Assembly (NCBI RefSeq): GCF_021028955.1
Contig: NZ_JAIWPE010000008.1
Coordinates: 1-38,770, forward strand
Source of the DNA: Salipaludibacillus sp. CUR1
GTDB taxonomy: Bacteria; Bacillota; Bacilli; Bacillales; Salisediminibacteriaceae
Reading direction: 5' to 3'
DNA length: 38,770 nucleotides
Shown here: piece after piece, positions 8,763 to 18,655 of the stretch
Position numbering within the stretch: the first letter of the stretch is position 1
Layout: each line of letters opens with the position of its first letter
The notes under the pieces: generated by a model
The model's database searches: none
Seen by the model: only the letters and a program-made list of their open reading frames with translations
What the model was told of the DNA's origin: nothing
Position numbers and translations under genes: made by a program

Positions 8763-9788
8763 TCAGGCCGCAGTCTGGTCAAACCGGTTCACGATAGGAT
8801 ACAGCATAATGGAGGCTAGAATATATAAATTCATTAACCCGTATAGCGGATATAAAATACTGATCAGCTTCGAAAATCCAAATGTCGTTAATGGAATCAT
8901 TAAAATCAGAAAAAACAGTGACAGGAGCCAGAAAGGCATTTTCAAGACAGGCTGAAAACGGGTGCAGAGACCAAGGATCCCTGAAGCTGCAGTTGTATAT
9001 ATAGCAGCCCACAATAACCCTGACATAACAAGCACCATAAAATAAGGGTAGTTTTTTAAAATGGCAAACAAAGGAATTTCATAAAGCATGACTTCCTGAG
9101 CCACGGCAATCAGGGACTGATTATACAAAAATGAAACTGTTCCGAGCAGAGCAGCACTGCCGAGACTCGCAATCCACAATTCCCCTTTATGGTTAATCTT
9201 TTTCCCGATTGCCCCAATAACAGCTACCAGAGGGAGGATATTTAAAGCGGTAAACGTAAAAGCCGATGGCCAGTTCCCTTGTTTATTCCAGGCAGAAGCC
9301 ATATTGAATCCGTTTGTCCATTGAAAAACAAGCAGTGTACCGACCAGGAACAATATGAGCAGCGGGATAATCATTGCATTGATCGATGTCATCCCATTCA
9401 GTCCCCAAATAAACAGCAGCACGATTAAACTGGAAATAATAAAAACACCGTACCAGTAAGGAACGTGAAGAACTTCCAGTGTTGCCCCTCCCCCGGCGAT
9501 CATTATTACTGTCGTTGAAAATAAATATAAAATAATCATTCCATCATAGAGGCCTGTCAACTTTTTCCCCATCAGTTTCTCTAACACCGGAATATAGTGT
9601 TCTGATTTCTGCTGGTAGCTGATTGACATAACCACATAGCAGCAGACAAAGAAAAGTATTGAAAAAAGCAGGATAGCAAGACCGCTTTCATAACCAAAAA
9701 ACTGCCACAGCTCCCTTCCAGACGCATAGCCCGCCCCGATCATTGTTCCAATAATTAAAAACATCCATTTTAAACCTGATTTCCACAC
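8763..9788 (-). CDS. YkvI-family membrane protein (LeuT-fold transporter relative)
   Basis: The 341-aa protein has about ten membrane segments. The first helix carries GTMIGAGYASGRE, where the broken glycine-rich stretch resembles the unwound helix 1 of LeuT-fold/APC-superfamily transporters. The overall pattern matches YkvI of Bacillus. Substrate is unknown. The start is GTG after a GAGGGA ribosome-binding site. It is divergent from yyaC, with 86 bases between the two starts, so the two promoters share this short gap. Family call good, function unassigned. Confidence 0.75.
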   Translation of the reverse strand: MWKSGLKWMFLIIGTMIGAGYASGRELWQFFGYESGLAILLFSILFFVCCYVVMSISYQQKSEHYIPVLEKLMGKKLTGLYDGMIILYLFSTTVIMIAGGGATLEVLHVPYWYGVFIISSLIVLLFIWGLNGMTSINAMIIPLLILFLVGTLLVFQWTNGFNMASAWNKQGNWPSAFTFTALNILPLVAVIGAIGKKINHKGELWIASLGSAALLGTVSFLYNQSLIAVAQEVMLYEIPLFAILKNYPYFMVLVMSGLLWAAIYTTAASGILGLCTRFQPVLKMPFWLLSLFFLILMIPLTTFGFSKLISILYPLYGLMNLYILASIMLYPIVNRFDQTAA

Positions 9789-9874
9789 GTTTATCCCTCT
9801 TTTTCTTATCTGAGACGTATAGATCCCAATTGTGATCCGTATACTGTTACTACTATTTTTGAAATGAGGGTTGT

Positions 9875-10489
9875 ATGATGGTTTATGGACAACTTTTTAG
9901 AGAAAAAAATAATAAATCTGAACGGTTCCATATGGAAGACCCTTTGGCTGTACAAAAACTGTCCAGAATAATTTTCTCCTGCCTGCCTTCTTCACCTGAT
10001 GTTCCCGTAGTTGTCGTCTGTATTGGCAGTGACAGATCAACTGGAGATTCCCTTGGTCCGCTGATAGGCTCCAAGTTGCTGGAAAAGCGTTGCCCCCTTT
10101 TTTCTGTTTACGGCACACTTGACTCTACTGTTCATGCTAAAAATCTCGAAAACACGCTTGATTATATTCATAAAAATTATACAGATCCATTCATTATTGC
10201 TCTCGATGCCTGTCTCGGAAGAACTGAAAGCGTAGGATTTATGACCATCAGTGAGGGGCCTGTTATTCCCGGAGCCGCTGTTAAAAAGAAACTTCCTCCA
10301 GTTGGCGACATTCATATGACAGGGATTGTGAATGTTGGAGGATATATGGAAATGATGGTCCTGCAAAATACCCGCCTGTCGCTTGTGATGTCAATGGCTG
10401 ATTCGATGGCTGAATCTTTGTGGAAGGCCGGGTGCTGGCAAAGTAACCGCCATCAGATTCTCTATCCGAAAAAAGAAGGAACGGTTTAA
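9875..10489 (+). CDS. yyaC: YyaC-family putative spore protease
   Basis: The 204-aa protein belongs to the YyaC group, related to the germination protease GPR that degrades small acid-soluble spore proteins. Visible marks are VVCIGSDRSTGDSLGPLIG (about 46-64), ALDACLGR (about 109-116), and GDIHMTGIVNVGGYMEM. It is the only gene left of oriC on the plus strand, which matches yyaC of B. subtilis. Two consecutive ATG codons are possible starts; the second (9878) has better spacing from GAGGG. Forespore expression is expected, but I could not make a convincing sigma-F or sigma-G promoter fit. Confidence 0.9.
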   Translation: MMVYGQLFREKNNKSERFHMEDPLAVQKLSRIIFSCLPSSPDVPVVVVCIGSDRSTGDSLGPLIGSKLLEKRCPLFSVYGTLDSTVHAKNLENTLDYIHKNYTDPFIIALDACLGRTESVGFMTISEGPVIPGAAVKKKLPPVGDIHMTGIVNVGGYMEMMVLQNTRLSLVMSMADSMAESLWKAGCWQSNRHQILYPKKEGTV

Positions 10490-10626
10490 TTAGGATCTCT
10501 CTCCTTAAGACACATATTTACAAAGATTTATTAAAATATCATTCTGCAGCTAAAGTATTACCATCACACTCTTATTAAACTTTGAGGAAAAGAGAATGTT
10601 AATTCAAAAAGATAAAACACAAAAAA

Positions 10627-10748
10627 ATTATGGCGAGCGGCAGACGAGGCTTCTGCGGAAATAGCATGCCCCTGTAGAAAACACATCGTATTTTAGATGA
10701 GGTTGAGGTCATGCCCGCGGAAAGCTTCTGTCCAAAGCTAGCCATAAT
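10627..10748. repeat. 122-bp imperfect palindromic repeat with ATTATGGC/GCCATAAT ends
   Basis: The element starts ATTATGGC and ends GCCATAAT. Its arms continue to pair imperfectly (AGCGGCAGACGAGGCTTCTGCGG against CCGCGGAAAGCTTCTGTCC, with GCATG/CATGC inside). Its composition (GCGGCAGACG, TTCTGCGG, CCCGCGGAAAGC) is that of the widespread non-coding palindromic repeats of halophilic and alkaliphilic Bacillaceae. It occupies the middle of the 325-base gap between yyaC and DUF554 (10490-10814), which otherwise shows nothing. Confidence 0.65.
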
Positions 10749-10814
10749 CATTTTGAACTGCGCTCATTCTATAAATTGAAATCTTTAATGTTCAGTTTTG
10801 TCCCAGGCTTCCTT

Positions 10815-11522
10815 CTATGAAAACCATTGACTGTATATAAGAACCAGCACGACTGCTACTATAAGAGCGGGCAGCAGATTCGCTATCCTTATTTTAGGAA
10901 TCCCAAGCAGGTTCAAGCCGATTCCTATTATCATGATTCCTCCAACGGCAGTAATTTCACTGATAATCATATCAAGCCACGTTTCAGGTACCCATTGAAC
11001 AATAAAGGTGGCTGCCAGAGCAATGGACCCTTGATAAAGAACAACAGGCAAGGCAGAGAACATCACTCCAATACCCATAGCTGCCGCAAAAACAATTGAG
11101 GAAAATCCATCCAGCACTGACTTTGTCAGCAGAACAGAATGGTCATTCCTAAATCCGCTGTCTAAAGCCCCTATAATAGCCATGGCTCCCACTACGAATA
11201 AAATCGTTGCAGCCACGAATCCCTCAGCCATTTTACCTCCGCTCTTCCGTTTCATTCGTCTTTCAAGCCAGTTGCCAATTTCATTTAATTTCCCTTCTAG
11301 GTTCCATCTTTCCCCGAGGACACCGCCTAAAGCGAGGCTGAAAATAATCAGCAGGAACTCCTGGCCTTCAAGAGCCATGGTAAAACCGAGAACTACTACA
11401 GCAAGGCCGATCGCTTTCATAACCGTCTCTCTCATCCCTGCCGAAAAGTGTTTTAATTTTACGCCAATCCAGGCTCCTGCCACTATAGCAAGCCCGTTGA
11501 CGATTGTTCCAAATAAAACCAT
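10815..11522 (-). CDS. DUF554 membrane protein (YdfK/YqgA family)
   Basis: The 235-aa protein has about seven membrane segments and begins MVLFGTIVNGLAIVAGAWIG, the usual DUF554 N-terminus. A basic cytosolic loop (ERRMKRKSGGKM) follows helix 3. Function is unknown; a transport role is often guessed. It lies 10 bases after the cysteine desulfurase gene on the same strand and is probably cotranscribed with it. Confidence 0.85.
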   Translation of the reverse strand: MVLFGTIVNGLAIVAGAWIGVKLKHFSAGMRETVMKAIGLAVVVLGFTMALEGQEFLLIIFSLALGGVLGERWNLEGKLNEIGNWLERRMKRKSGGKMAEGFVAATILFVVGAMAIIGALDSGFRNDHSVLLTKSVLDGFSSIVFAAAMGIGVMFSALPVVLYQGSIALAATFIVQWVPETWLDMIISEITAVGGIMIIGIGLNLLGIPKIRIANLLPALIVAVVLVLIYSQWFS

Positions 11523-11532
11523 CCTGTCTCTC

Positions 11533-12693
11533 CTATTCCAATAAACCTTCTTTAATTTCTTTTATAGCATCGGTAAAAGTATCTACTTCTTCAAATGTGT
11601 TATATATGCCGAAACTGGCTCTTATTAGTCCTGAATCTGCCGTTTTATAGATTTTATGGGTAAGAGGGGCACAGTGGAGTCCCGCTCTCACAGCAATATT
11701 ATAATGTTCATCAAGAATTATCGCCGCTTCGTTTGAGTCTACGCCCTTAATATAAAAGGACACGACCCCCAAACGTTCTTCTTCAGCCCCGGGGCCCACA
11801 ATCTTTACACCTTCAATTGCTTCCAATTCTTTTATACAATAACTGGCCAGCTCTTTTTCGTGGCTGTGGATATAATCCAGACCATATTTTTCTACCGCTT
11901 CTAATCCTTTTAATAAACCTGCGATCCCTGGGGTGTTTAAGGTCCCGCTTTCCCAGCCCGCCGGCCAGATATCCGGCTGTGCAGGCAATTCAGACGCACT
12001 GCCTGTCCCGCCGACATGCACTGGTCTAAGTGAGACGTTATTTGCAACCATCAGCACTCCGGTGCCTTGGGGGCCTAACAGACCTTTATGGCCAGGAAAG
12101 GCAAGAAGGTCGATACCCATTTCTTTCATATCAATTTCAAGCACTCCTGCTGTTTGTGAAGCATCCACACAATACAGAGCAGGATGGTCTGCGACCAGGT
12201 CACCAATCTCTTTTACTGGAATAATTTCTCCGGTCACATTAGATCCATGCGTCACAATCACAAGTTTTGTACGGTCAGTCAAATGCCTCTTAACAACGTC
12301 TGCCCACTTCCCCGGAGAGGCCTGTCCGTCTGCCTGCAGGTAATCCACTGTTACTCCTTTTTCCCGTTTCAGCCTTTCCAGAGGTCTCCTTACAGAATTG
12401 TGTTCAAACACGGTAGCCAGCACATGGTCGCCTCTCTTCAATGTCAGACCTTCTATCGCCTGATTAAGTGCTGAAGTGGCATTATTTGAAAATACAACCC
12501 TGTCAGGTGAGTGGCTGTGAAACATTTTATTAAGCTTGCGCCTCGTTGTCTCGATGATACTGTTAGCCTGCCGGGCTAATTTATGGCCGCTCCTTCCAGG
12601 GTTAGCTCCATAACGTAATATCGCTTCAGATACTGCTTGTCCCACTTCCGGCGGTTTAGGAAAGCTCGAGGCAGCCTGATCAAAATAAATCAT
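11533..12693 (-). CDS. Cysteine desulfurase-family PLP enzyme (class V aminotransferase fold)
   Basis: The 386-aa enzyme is in the group near TIGR01977, which frees sulfur from cysteine as an enzyme persulfide. It begins MIYFDQAASSFPKPP. PLP-site residues are visible: THGSNVTGE near 148, D177 in YCVDASQ, Lys203 in FPGHKGLLGPQG as the Schiff-base lysine, and Cys341 in AGLHCAPLTH as the persulfide cysteine. The upstream in-frame ATG at 12756 is rejected because GGAGGGAGGAG stands just before the internal ATG. Whether it serves Fe-S clusters, tRNA thiolation or selenocysteine is not shown. Confidence 0.9.
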   Translation of the reverse strand: MIYFDQAASSFPKPPEVGQAVSEAILRYGANPGRSGHKLARQANSIIETTRRKLNKMFHSHSPDRVVFSNNATSALNQAIEGLTLKRGDHVLATVFEHNSVRRPLERLKREKGVTVDYLQADGQASPGKWADVVKRHLTDRTKLVIVTHGSNVTGEIIPVKEIGDLVADHPALYCVDASQTAGVLEIDMKEMGIDLLAFPGHKGLLGPQGTGVLMVANNVSLRPVHVGGTGSASELPAQPDIWPAGWESGTLNTPGIAGLLKGLEAVEKYGLDYIHSHEKELASYCIKELEAIEGVKIVGPGAEEERLGVVSFYIKGVDSNEAAIILDEHYNIAVRAGLHCAPLTHKIYKTADSGLIRASFGIYNTFEEVDTFTDAIKEIKEGLLE

Positions 12694-12819
12694 TGCTTCT
12701 CCTCCCTCCGTTCTTAGAAAAAGCGCCCCTGGTCCTCTGCTGCTTAGAGATGACAAACTTTAAAAGGTTTGTCTAATTTTCTCCAAGCGCAGATTTCCCG
12801 GGCCGCCTGACTTTTTAAG

Positions 12820-13668
12820 TTATTCTTCCTCTTGTTGATGAAGCAAATTCAAAATTCGTTCCAAGTCTTTGTCTGTAAAAAAGTCAATTTCTATTTTCCC
12901 TTTATTTTTTCCTTTTTTAATTTGGACGTTTGTTCCAAAATAGGATTTCAATACTGATTCTCTTTCCTTTAAGAAAGGGGTCAGCTTATTTTTTGAAGTT
13001 TCACGTGAAACATTATCGTTAGACCGCTGAATCCATTCTTCCAGTTGACGGACACTCATTTTTTCTTTAATTACTTTTTGAATGAGAGCTGTGAGCTGGT
13101 TCTCGTCTTTCAATCCTAAAAGCGCCCTGGCGTGCCCCATTGAAAGTTTTCCTTCTGACAGATACTGCTGAGCCAGCTGCGGCAGTTGCAGTAAACGGAT
13201 ATAATTTGCTATATAAGGTCTGCTTTTCCCCAGCCTTTTTGCAAGTTGTTCCTGTGTAACCTGAAGATGTTCCAGCAGTTTCTGGTACGCCTTCGCTTCT
13301 TCAAGCGGATTCAGGTCTTCTCTCTGAAGGTTCTCAATCAGAGCGATTTCCATCATATCATCTTCGGAAAGCTCTTTAACTACAGCAGGTACGGCTTTTA
13401 GCTTAGCTTCTTTAGCAGCCCGGTAACGCCGCTCCCCTGCGACAATTTCATATCCTTTAATACTTTTCCTGACGATAAGCGGCTGAAGGATGCCGTGCCG
13501 TTCGATAGAGGTTTTAAGTTCTTCAATTGTCTCTTTCTCGAAAACTTTTCTGGGCTGGTATGGGTTCGGACGCAGGTCTGCGAGTTTAATGTCTTGTACG
13601 TGATCTCCCTGCTCTTGTGAAGCGTCAGGAAAGAAAGCCCCAATTCCTCTTCCTAGTCCTCTAGCCAT
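12820..13668 (-). CDS. parB: Chromosome-partitioning protein ParB (Spo0J)
   Basis: ParB binds parS, hydrolyses CTP to form a sliding DNA clamp, and loads SMC at the origin. The 282-aa protein has the N-terminal CTPase motifs (PYQPRK, HGILQPL, AGERRYRA near 73-80), ENLQRED, the helix-turn-helix (EEQLAKRLGKSRPYIANYIRLLQLP), and a C-terminal dimerisation region. It overlaps parA by 8 bases. One parS site lies inside its own coding sequence, as in B. subtilis. Confidence 0.96.
   Translation of the reverse strand: MARGLGRGIGAFFPDASQEQGDHVQDIKLADLRPNPYQPRKVFEKETIEELKTSIERHGILQPLIVRKSIKGYEIVAGERRYRAAKEAKLKAVPAVVKELSEDDMMEIALIENLQREDLNPLEEAKAYQKLLEHLQVTQEQLAKRLGKSRPYIANYIRLLQLPQLAQQYLSEGKLSMGHARALLGLKDENQLTALIQKVIKEKMSVRQLEEWIQRSNDNVSRETSKNKLTPFLKERESVLKSYFGTNVQIKKGKNKGKIEIDFFTDKDLERILNLLHQQEEE
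12997..13012. promoter_or_regulatory. parS site inside parB
   Basis: AGTTTCACGTGAAACA matches the Bacillus parS consensus TGTTTCACGTGAAACA at 15 of 16 bases. B. subtilis has a parS at the same place in spo0J. It is a ParB nucleation site. Confidence 0.93.
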
Positions 13669-14422
13669 GAGTCATCACTTCCTTCGCTAGATCTAAATAA
13701 ACTTCTGCGCCTCTCGATTTAGGATCATATGTAATGATCGGTTCACCATGACTCGGCGCTTCACCGAGACGGATATTCCTTGGAATAATTGTTTGAAAAA
13801 CTTTTTCCCTGAAATATTTTTTCACCTCTTCAATCACCTGAATGCCAAGGTTGGTTCGTGCATCAAGCATTGTTAATAATACCCCTTCAATTTCCAGGTC
13901 ATGATTAAGGTGTTTTTGAACAAGGCGTACTGTATTTAACAGCTGGCTCAGCCCTTCCAGCGCATAATATTCACATTGTACAGGAATCAGCACAGAGTCT
14001 GCGGCTGTTAAAGAGTTTAAGGTAAGAAGCCCAAGTGAAGGAGGACAATCAATAACGATATAATCATAATTACGTTTTATATCCTCTATCGCCCGTTTCA
14101 AACGAACTTCTCTCGAAATTGTAGGAACAAGTTCAATTTCAGCTCCTGCAAGCTGGATTGTGGAAGGAATGATAAATAAATTTTCCATTACTGTCGGCAC
14201 AATAACATTTTCAGCTTTCTGATCTTCTACGAGTACATTATAAATACATTCATCAATGTCACCTTTATTTACTCCAATACCGCTGGTTGAATTCCCCTGT
14301 GGATCCACATCGATCATCAGAACTTTGTTGCCCTCTTGAGCAAGACAAGCACTTAAATTGACTGCTGTAGTCGTTTTACCTACTCCGCCTTTTTGATTTG
14401 CAATAGCTATCACTTTTCCCAT
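13661..14422 (-). CDS. parA: Chromosome-partitioning ATPase ParA (Soj)
   Basis: Soj is a deviant Walker A ATPase that drives origin segregation with ParB and regulates DnaA. The 253-aa protein carries KGGVGKTTTAVNLSA at residues 10-24, DVDPQGN near 39, and DCPPSLGLLT near 124. The N-terminus is short, as in chromosomal Soj proteins, without a DNA-binding extension. It overlaps parB by 8 bases. A 333-base gap separates it from noc. Confidence 0.97.
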   Translation of the reverse strand: MGKVIAIANQKGGVGKTTTAVNLSACLAQEGNKVLMIDVDPQGNSTSGIGVNKGDIDECIYNVLVEDQKAENVIVPTVMENLFIIPSTIQLAGAEIELVPTISREVRLKRAIEDIKRNYDYIVIDCPPSLGLLTLNSLTAADSVLIPVQCEYYALEGLSQLLNTVRLVQKHLNHDLEIEGVLLTMLDARTNLGIQVIEEVKKYFREKVFQTIIPRNIRLGEAPSHGEPIITYDPKSRGAEVYLDLAKEVMTHG

Positions 14423-14755
14423 TTTGTCACCTGCCTAACTGCAAACGCTATTTTTCCTGTTACGGTAAGGGAAATATTTTATCTCCTGCTGAAAAATTAG
14501 TCATTTTTTTCAGACTTTAAACATTTCTTTTATTTTATCACGAAAAACACAGAGTGGATTAAATCGTTTCCTAAAAAATATTAAAAATGACTATTGGAGG
14601 AAGAATTAAGGGAAACTCCTGCTCTCAAGGCATTGAGCCTGGCTCAATCCAACTTACCTCCCTGCCCGGACCCGGGACTATATATACAGAAAAGCCAGTC
14701 AAAAAACCGTTCACGCCTCAGCAGGCGGAACGGCTTCTGATAATCTGTTAAATAA
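14423..14755. other. Intergenic region between parA and noc
   Basis: This 333-base gap holds the parA ribosome-binding site (GCAGGTGA), an AT-rich stretch that probably carries the parA promoter, a perfect inverted repeat ATTGAGC-CTG-GCTCAAT (14632-14648), and the noc terminator. I see no gene in it. Confidence 0.6.
14701..14735 (-). terminator. Terminator of noc
   Basis: CCGTTCCGCC pairs with GGCG-TG-AACGG (14707-14717 with 14724-14733) and is followed on the minus strand by TTTTTTGACTGG. It lies 20 bases after the noc stop codon. Confidence 0.82.
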
Positions 14756-15604
14756 TTATTTTTTAGGAATGCGGATCGTAAACTGGTAATACTCTTCATG
14801 CTCTTCTTCGTTTGTATCAATGCTCATACCTGTCTGAGCGACCATATCAACTGATTTTCTAATCGTATTCATCGCAAGCCTGGTGTCTTTCGAGACAGCT
14901 TTACGGATCGCTTTCGGTTTCTTTTTCTCAGGTTCTTCCGAAAGCTTTGCAATTACTTCTTCAGTCTGTTTAACATTTAACTCTTCTTCGATAATCCTTG
15001 CCAGCACTTTCTCCTGCTTTTCTGTATCCTTAAGGACGATTAATGCCCTGGCATGCCTTTCAGTAATCTGACGGTTCAGCAAAGCTTTCTGAACCGCTTC
15101 CGGTAAATTTAACAATCTTAATTTATTTGCTACTGTGGACTGCCCTTTACCAAGCCTCTGAGCCAAGCTTTCCTGAGTCAATCCGTGCAGTTCTATTAAT
15201 TTAGCATATGCTGTAGCTTCTTCAATAGATGTTAAACCTTCACGCTGGAGGTTTTCTATGAGAGCGACAGATGCGGTTTTTGTATCATCCAGATTTTTAA
15301 TAACAGCGGGAATTTTTTCCCAGCCAAGTTTTGTAACTGCACGCCAGCGGCGTTCTCCTGCGATAATCTCATACTTGCCGTTACTCTCACGAACAACAAT
15401 CGGCTGAATAATTCCATGGGTATTTATCGTTTGAGCTAATTCATCTATTTTTTCATCATGAAAAACCGTTCGCGGCTGGTACCGGTTCGGAACGATCTCT
15501 GATACAGGAAGTTTATGGACTTCTTCCCTTTCGCTGATTAACTTCTCTTCAGTCTCTTCATTTTTATCATTCAAACCAAACAGCTTTGAAAATGATTGTT
15601 TCAT
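14756..15604 (-). CDS. noc: Nucleoid occlusion protein Noc
   Basis: Noc is a ParB paralogue that binds its own sites (NBS), spreads with CTP, and anchors the nucleoid to the membrane to block FtsZ assembly. The 282-aa protein begins with the amphipathic membrane-targeting helix [11 protein letters not shown]. It has the CTP motifs [14 protein letters not shown] and [16 protein letters not shown], and a helix-turn-helix ([25 protein letters not shown]). Position between rsmG and parA, the distinct N-terminus and GERRWRA separate it from ParB. The ribosome-binding site is GAAGGTGG. Confidence 0.94.
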   Translation of the reverse strand: MKQSFSKLFGLNDKNEETEEKLISEREEVHKLPVSEIVPNRYQPRTVFHDEKIDELAQTINTHGIIQPIVVRESNGKYEIIAGERRWRAVTKLGWEKIPAVIKNLDDTKTASVALIENLQREGLTSIEEATAYAKLIELHGLTQESLAQRLGKGQSTVANKLRLLNLPEAVQKALLNRQITERHARALIVLKDTEKQEKVLARIIEEELNVKQTEEVIAKLSEEPEKKKPKAIRKAVSKDTRLAMNTIRKSVDMVAQTGMSIDTNEEEHEEYYQFTIRIPKK

Positions 15605-15945
15605 GGCGACACCACCTTCAGAAAACTACCTCCCCCGTCTGATACACATAAGGGAAATGATATAAGCCCTGTACGGCGTAAAAACATGGCATATTTATTA
15701 AAAAACGACCCTATCGCTTGTATGCTTTCAATATAAAAGTGAGCAAAGTCTACGTGCAGAAATGTTTCACGTGAAACGGCGCCCATCGTAAAACTGTTTT
15801 TTCTCGCATATTCAGTATACGTGAGAAATGAAAAATCTTCTATAATAAATTTAAGAGATAACTAGATTTTACCCTGATCTCTGCCTGTATGTAAGAGCCC
15901 CCTTTACTGCTCAGTATGTCTCTCTTGCCACAGCAAAGGGGCAAA
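15605..15945. other. Intergenic region between noc and rsmG
   Basis: This 341-base gap contains a parS site and a long hairpin at the end of rsmG. In the hairpin GCCCCTTTGCTG (15931-15942 on the minus strand) pairs with CAGTAAAGGGGGC (15897-15909). It lacks a clear T-run, so it may be a processing or mRNA-stabilising structure rather than a terminator. Open frames here overlap parS and look accidental. Confidence 0.6.
15763..15778. promoter_or_regulatory. parS site between noc and rsmG
   Basis: TGTTTCACGTGAAACG matches the parS consensus at 15 of 16 bases. It is the second ParB site in the window, about 2.8 kb from the one inside parB. Confidence 0.93.
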
Positions 15946-16662
15946 TTAAATCAGGGGTTGTTTGTTGGGCGTACCCGCTTTACGGGGATAGGTTTTAGAA
16001 GTTTGTTTTTCTTTATATACAACAATAATTGACCGCTCACTCTGTTCAAGGGGCAATTGAAAATCATATTTGTGCTTGAATTTGCCTCCGAGTACTTTGA
16101 AAGCTTTATCCGAATCAAGCAGTTCTTCAGCAGCACCTGCCCCTTTCATAGCTATAAACCGTCCGCCTTTTTTAACTAAAGGCAGACACAGCTCCGATAA
16201 TACAGGCAACCGGGCCACTGCACGGGATATTGCTGCATCATACTTTTCCCGGTGTTCTTTTTTCCTTGCAAACTGCTCGGCGCGGTCGTGGTAAAATGAT
16301 ACCCCTTTTAAATCAAGCTCAGAAGCAAGGGCATTTAAGAAGGTAATACGCTTGTTTAGAGAGTCAACAATAGTTACATCGAGATGAGGAAAACAGATTT
16401 TCAGAGGGAGGCTGGGAAACCCCGCCCCTGCTCCTACATCCACTATCTTCAACGGTTCGCTTAAATCTTCGTAAAAAGCTGCGGTGACTGAATCGTAGAA
16501 ATGTTTTAAATAAACTTCTTTTTTTTCTGTAATAGCCGTTAAATTCATTCGTTCGTTCCAATCAACCAGAATTCTGTAATAGTGTTCAAATTGCTGCATT
16601 TGTTCGTCTGTCAATGGAACGCCTTTTTGCTGGAGAGCTTCTCTAAACTCGTCTTCATTCAT
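15946..16662 (-). CDS. rsmG: 16S rRNA (guanine-N7) methyltransferase RsmG (GidB)
   Basis: RsmG methylates N7 of G527 in 16S rRNA; its loss gives low-level streptomycin resistance. The 238-aa protein has [10 protein letters not shown] near 35, the SAM-binding [16 protein letters not shown] (about 74-89), and the conserved end [15 protein letters not shown]. It follows mnmG by 39 bases on the same strand, in the usual mnmE-mnmG-rsmG order. Confidence 0.97.
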   Translation of the reverse strand: MNEDEFREALQQKGVPLTDEQMQQFEHYYRILVDWNERMNLTAITEKKEVYLKHFYDSVTAAFYEDLSEPLKIVDVGAGAGFPSLPLKICFPHLDVTIVDSLNKRITFLNALASELDLKGVSFYHDRAEQFARKKEHREKYDAAISRAVARLPVLSELCLPLVKKGGRFIAMKGAGAAEELLDSDKAFKVLGGKFKHKYDFQLPLEQSERSIIVVYKEKQTSKTYPRKAGTPNKQPLI

Positions 16663-16701
16663 CTTTTATTTCACCTCATTATTAGCCTGAACGTCAACTT
16701 A

Positions 16702-18594
16702 TTAAGCTTGCTTTACTTTTTGGAGTTGTCCCTGCTCCATATAGACGAGGAGGACAGAAACATCTGAAGGGTTCACCCCTGATACCCTGGATGCCTGCGC
16801 AATCGATAGCGGCCGCACTTCTGCTAATTTTTGTCTTGCTTCAGTAGCAATCCCGTTGATTGCCATATAATCCAGGTCTTCCGGAAGCTTTTTGTTTTCC
16901 ATTTTTTTCAGCCGTTCGACTTGTTCCAGCTGCTTAGAAATATAGCCTTCATATTTAACCTGAATTTCTACCTGTTCTTTAACATCTGCTTCCAATTCTT
17001 CTTCAGGCTCAGTCAGGCGGACTACATGATCATAAGTGATTTCCGGCCTTTTTAACAGGAGTGCGGCGCTGACTGCTTCTTTCATTGGTGCAGAGCCCGC
17101 CTCTTCTACGATTTTCTGTGCGTCATCGCTCACTTTAATAATCGTTTTTTCAAGACGCTTAATTTCTGCAGCTATTTTCGCTTTTTTATCTGTAAAGCGG
17201 CTGTACCGGCCTTCGGAAATTAAACCGATCTCATACCCTTTCCCGGTGAGACGAAGGTCTGCATTATCGTGACGGAGCAGAAGGCGGTATTCAGCGCGTG
17301 ACGTAAGCAGGCGGTAAGGTTCATTGGTGCCTTTTGTAATAAGGTCATCAATCAGTACCCCGATATAAGCTTCAGAGCGATCAAGAATTAACGGCTCTTC
17401 CCCCTGCACTTTTCTCGCTGCGTTAATACCAGCCATAAGCCCTTGCCCTGCTGCTTCTTCATAGCCGCTTGTTCCATTAATTTGTCCTGCAGTAAACAGT
17501 CCTTCTATCTTTTTCGTTTCAAGCGACGGCCACAACTGCGTTGGAACAATGGCATCGTACTCAATCGCATAACCCGGCCGCATCATGCGAACATTCTGAA
17601 GGCCTGGAATGGTTTTTAGAATACTGTGCTGCACGTCTTCAGGCAGGCTTGTAGAAAGCCCCTGCACATAAACCTCTTTTGTGTTTCGTCCTTCCGGTTC
17701 TAAAAAGATCTGATGCCGCGGTTTATCATTAAACCGGACGATTTTATCTTCAATCGAAGGACAGTAACGCGGTCCAGTTCCTTCTATCATACCGGAATAC
17801 ATTGGCGAACGGCTTAAATTTCCGTTAATTAATTCATGAGTTTCTGCATTCGTGTAAGTTAGCCAGCATGGCAGCTGGTCTGTTATATATTTGGTCGTCT
17901 CATAAGAAAAGGCGCGCGGTACATCATCACCAGGCTGAATTTCAGTTTGGTCATAGTCGATCGTCTGTCCGTTTACACGCGGCGGTGTGCCTGTTTTAAA
18001 CCGGACCATATCGAAGCCAAGCTCCTGCAAGTGATATGAGAGATTAACGGACGGCTGCATGTTATTAGGGCCGCTCTCATAGGATAAGTCACCTAGAATA
18101 ACTTTCCCCCGCAAGTAAGTTCCGGTAGTCACTACCACAGTTTTTGCATAATATTCGGCACCTGTCTGGGTAATGACACCTTGAATCTCCCCATCTTCTA
18201 CAATCAATTTCTCTACCATCCCTTGGCGGAGAAGAAGATTCTCTGTATCTTCAATTGTCTGCTTCATTTCATGCTGGTACGTAAATTTATCGGCCTGTGC
18301 ACGCAATGCACGCACAGCAGGTCCTTTTCCAGTATTCAGCATACGCATTTGAATATGCGTTTTGTCGATGTTACGGGCCATTTCACCGCCCAGTGCATCT
18401 ATTTCTCTTACAACAATCCCTTTTGCCGGTCCGCCGACTGACGGATTACATGGCATATAAGCGACCGCATCCAAGTTTAATGTTAACATCAATGTATCAG
18501 CGCCCATCCGTGCTGCAGCAAGACCGGCTTCTACGCCCGCATGGCCTGCACCGATGACAATGACATCGAATTTTCCACCATTATAACTCATCAT
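16702..18594 (-). CDS. mnmG: tRNA uridine-5-carboxymethylaminomethyl modification enzyme MnmG (GidA)
   Basis: MnmG is the FAD-containing partner of MnmE; together they modify the wobble uridine of several tRNAs. The 630-aa protein has the dinucleotide-binding motif [12 protein letters not shown] near 13-24, [13 protein letters not shown] near 47-59, the TGTPPRVNG and [10 protein letters not shown] motifs, and [16 protein letters not shown]. Two ATG codons in a row are possible starts; the second (18591) is better spaced from AAAGGAGG. It lies 61 bases after mnmE. Confidence 0.97.
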   Translation of the reverse strand: MMSYNGGKFDVIVIGAGHAGVEAGLAAARMGADTLMLTLNLDAVAYMPCNPSVGGPAKGIVVREIDALGGEMARNIDKTHIQMRMLNTGKGPAVRALRAQADKFTYQHEMKQTIEDTENLLLRQGMVEKLIVEDGEIQGVITQTGAEYYAKTVVVTTGTYLRGKVILGDLSYESGPNNMQPSVNLSYHLQELGFDMVRFKTGTPPRVNGQTIDYDQTEIQPGDDVPRAFSYETTKYITDQLPCWLTYTNAETHELINGNLSRSPMYSGMIEGTGPRYCPSIEDKIVRFNDKPRHQIFLEPEGRNTKEVYVQGLSTSLPEDVQHSILKTIPGLQNVRMMRPGYAIEYDAIVPTQLWPSLETKKIEGLFTAGQINGTSGYEEAAGQGLMAGINAARKVQGEEPLILDRSEAYIGVLIDDLITKGTNEPYRLLTSRAEYRLLLRHDNADLRLTGKGYEIGLISEGRYSRFTDKKAKIAAEIKRLEKTIIKVSDDAQKIVEEAGSAPMKEAVSAALLLKRPEITYDHVVRLTEPEEELEADVKEQVEIQVKYEGYISKQLEQVERLKKMENKKLPEDLDYMAINGIATEARQKLAEVRPLSIAQASRVSGVNPSDVSVLLVYMEQGQLQKVKQA

Positions 18595-18655
18595 ACGAAC
18601 CTCCTTTGTTCGATTTTCGTTACTATTTATAGTTAATCACTGCAAGTGTTACCAT

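Noticed and set aside
9789-9874. Sporulation-type promoter for yyaC
   Set aside because: GTATA and ATACTGTT-like boxes are present, but neither the sigma-F, sigma-G nor sigma-E pattern fits with correct spacing.
12793-12806. Possible Noc-binding site ATTTCCCGGGCCGC next to parB
   Set aside because: The left part matches the remembered consensus ATTTCCCGGGAAAT but the right arm does not.
15601-15786. 61-codon minus-strand frame over parS between noc and rsmG
   Set aside because: No ribosome-binding site at its start, contains the parS palindrome, and ends inside the noc start region.
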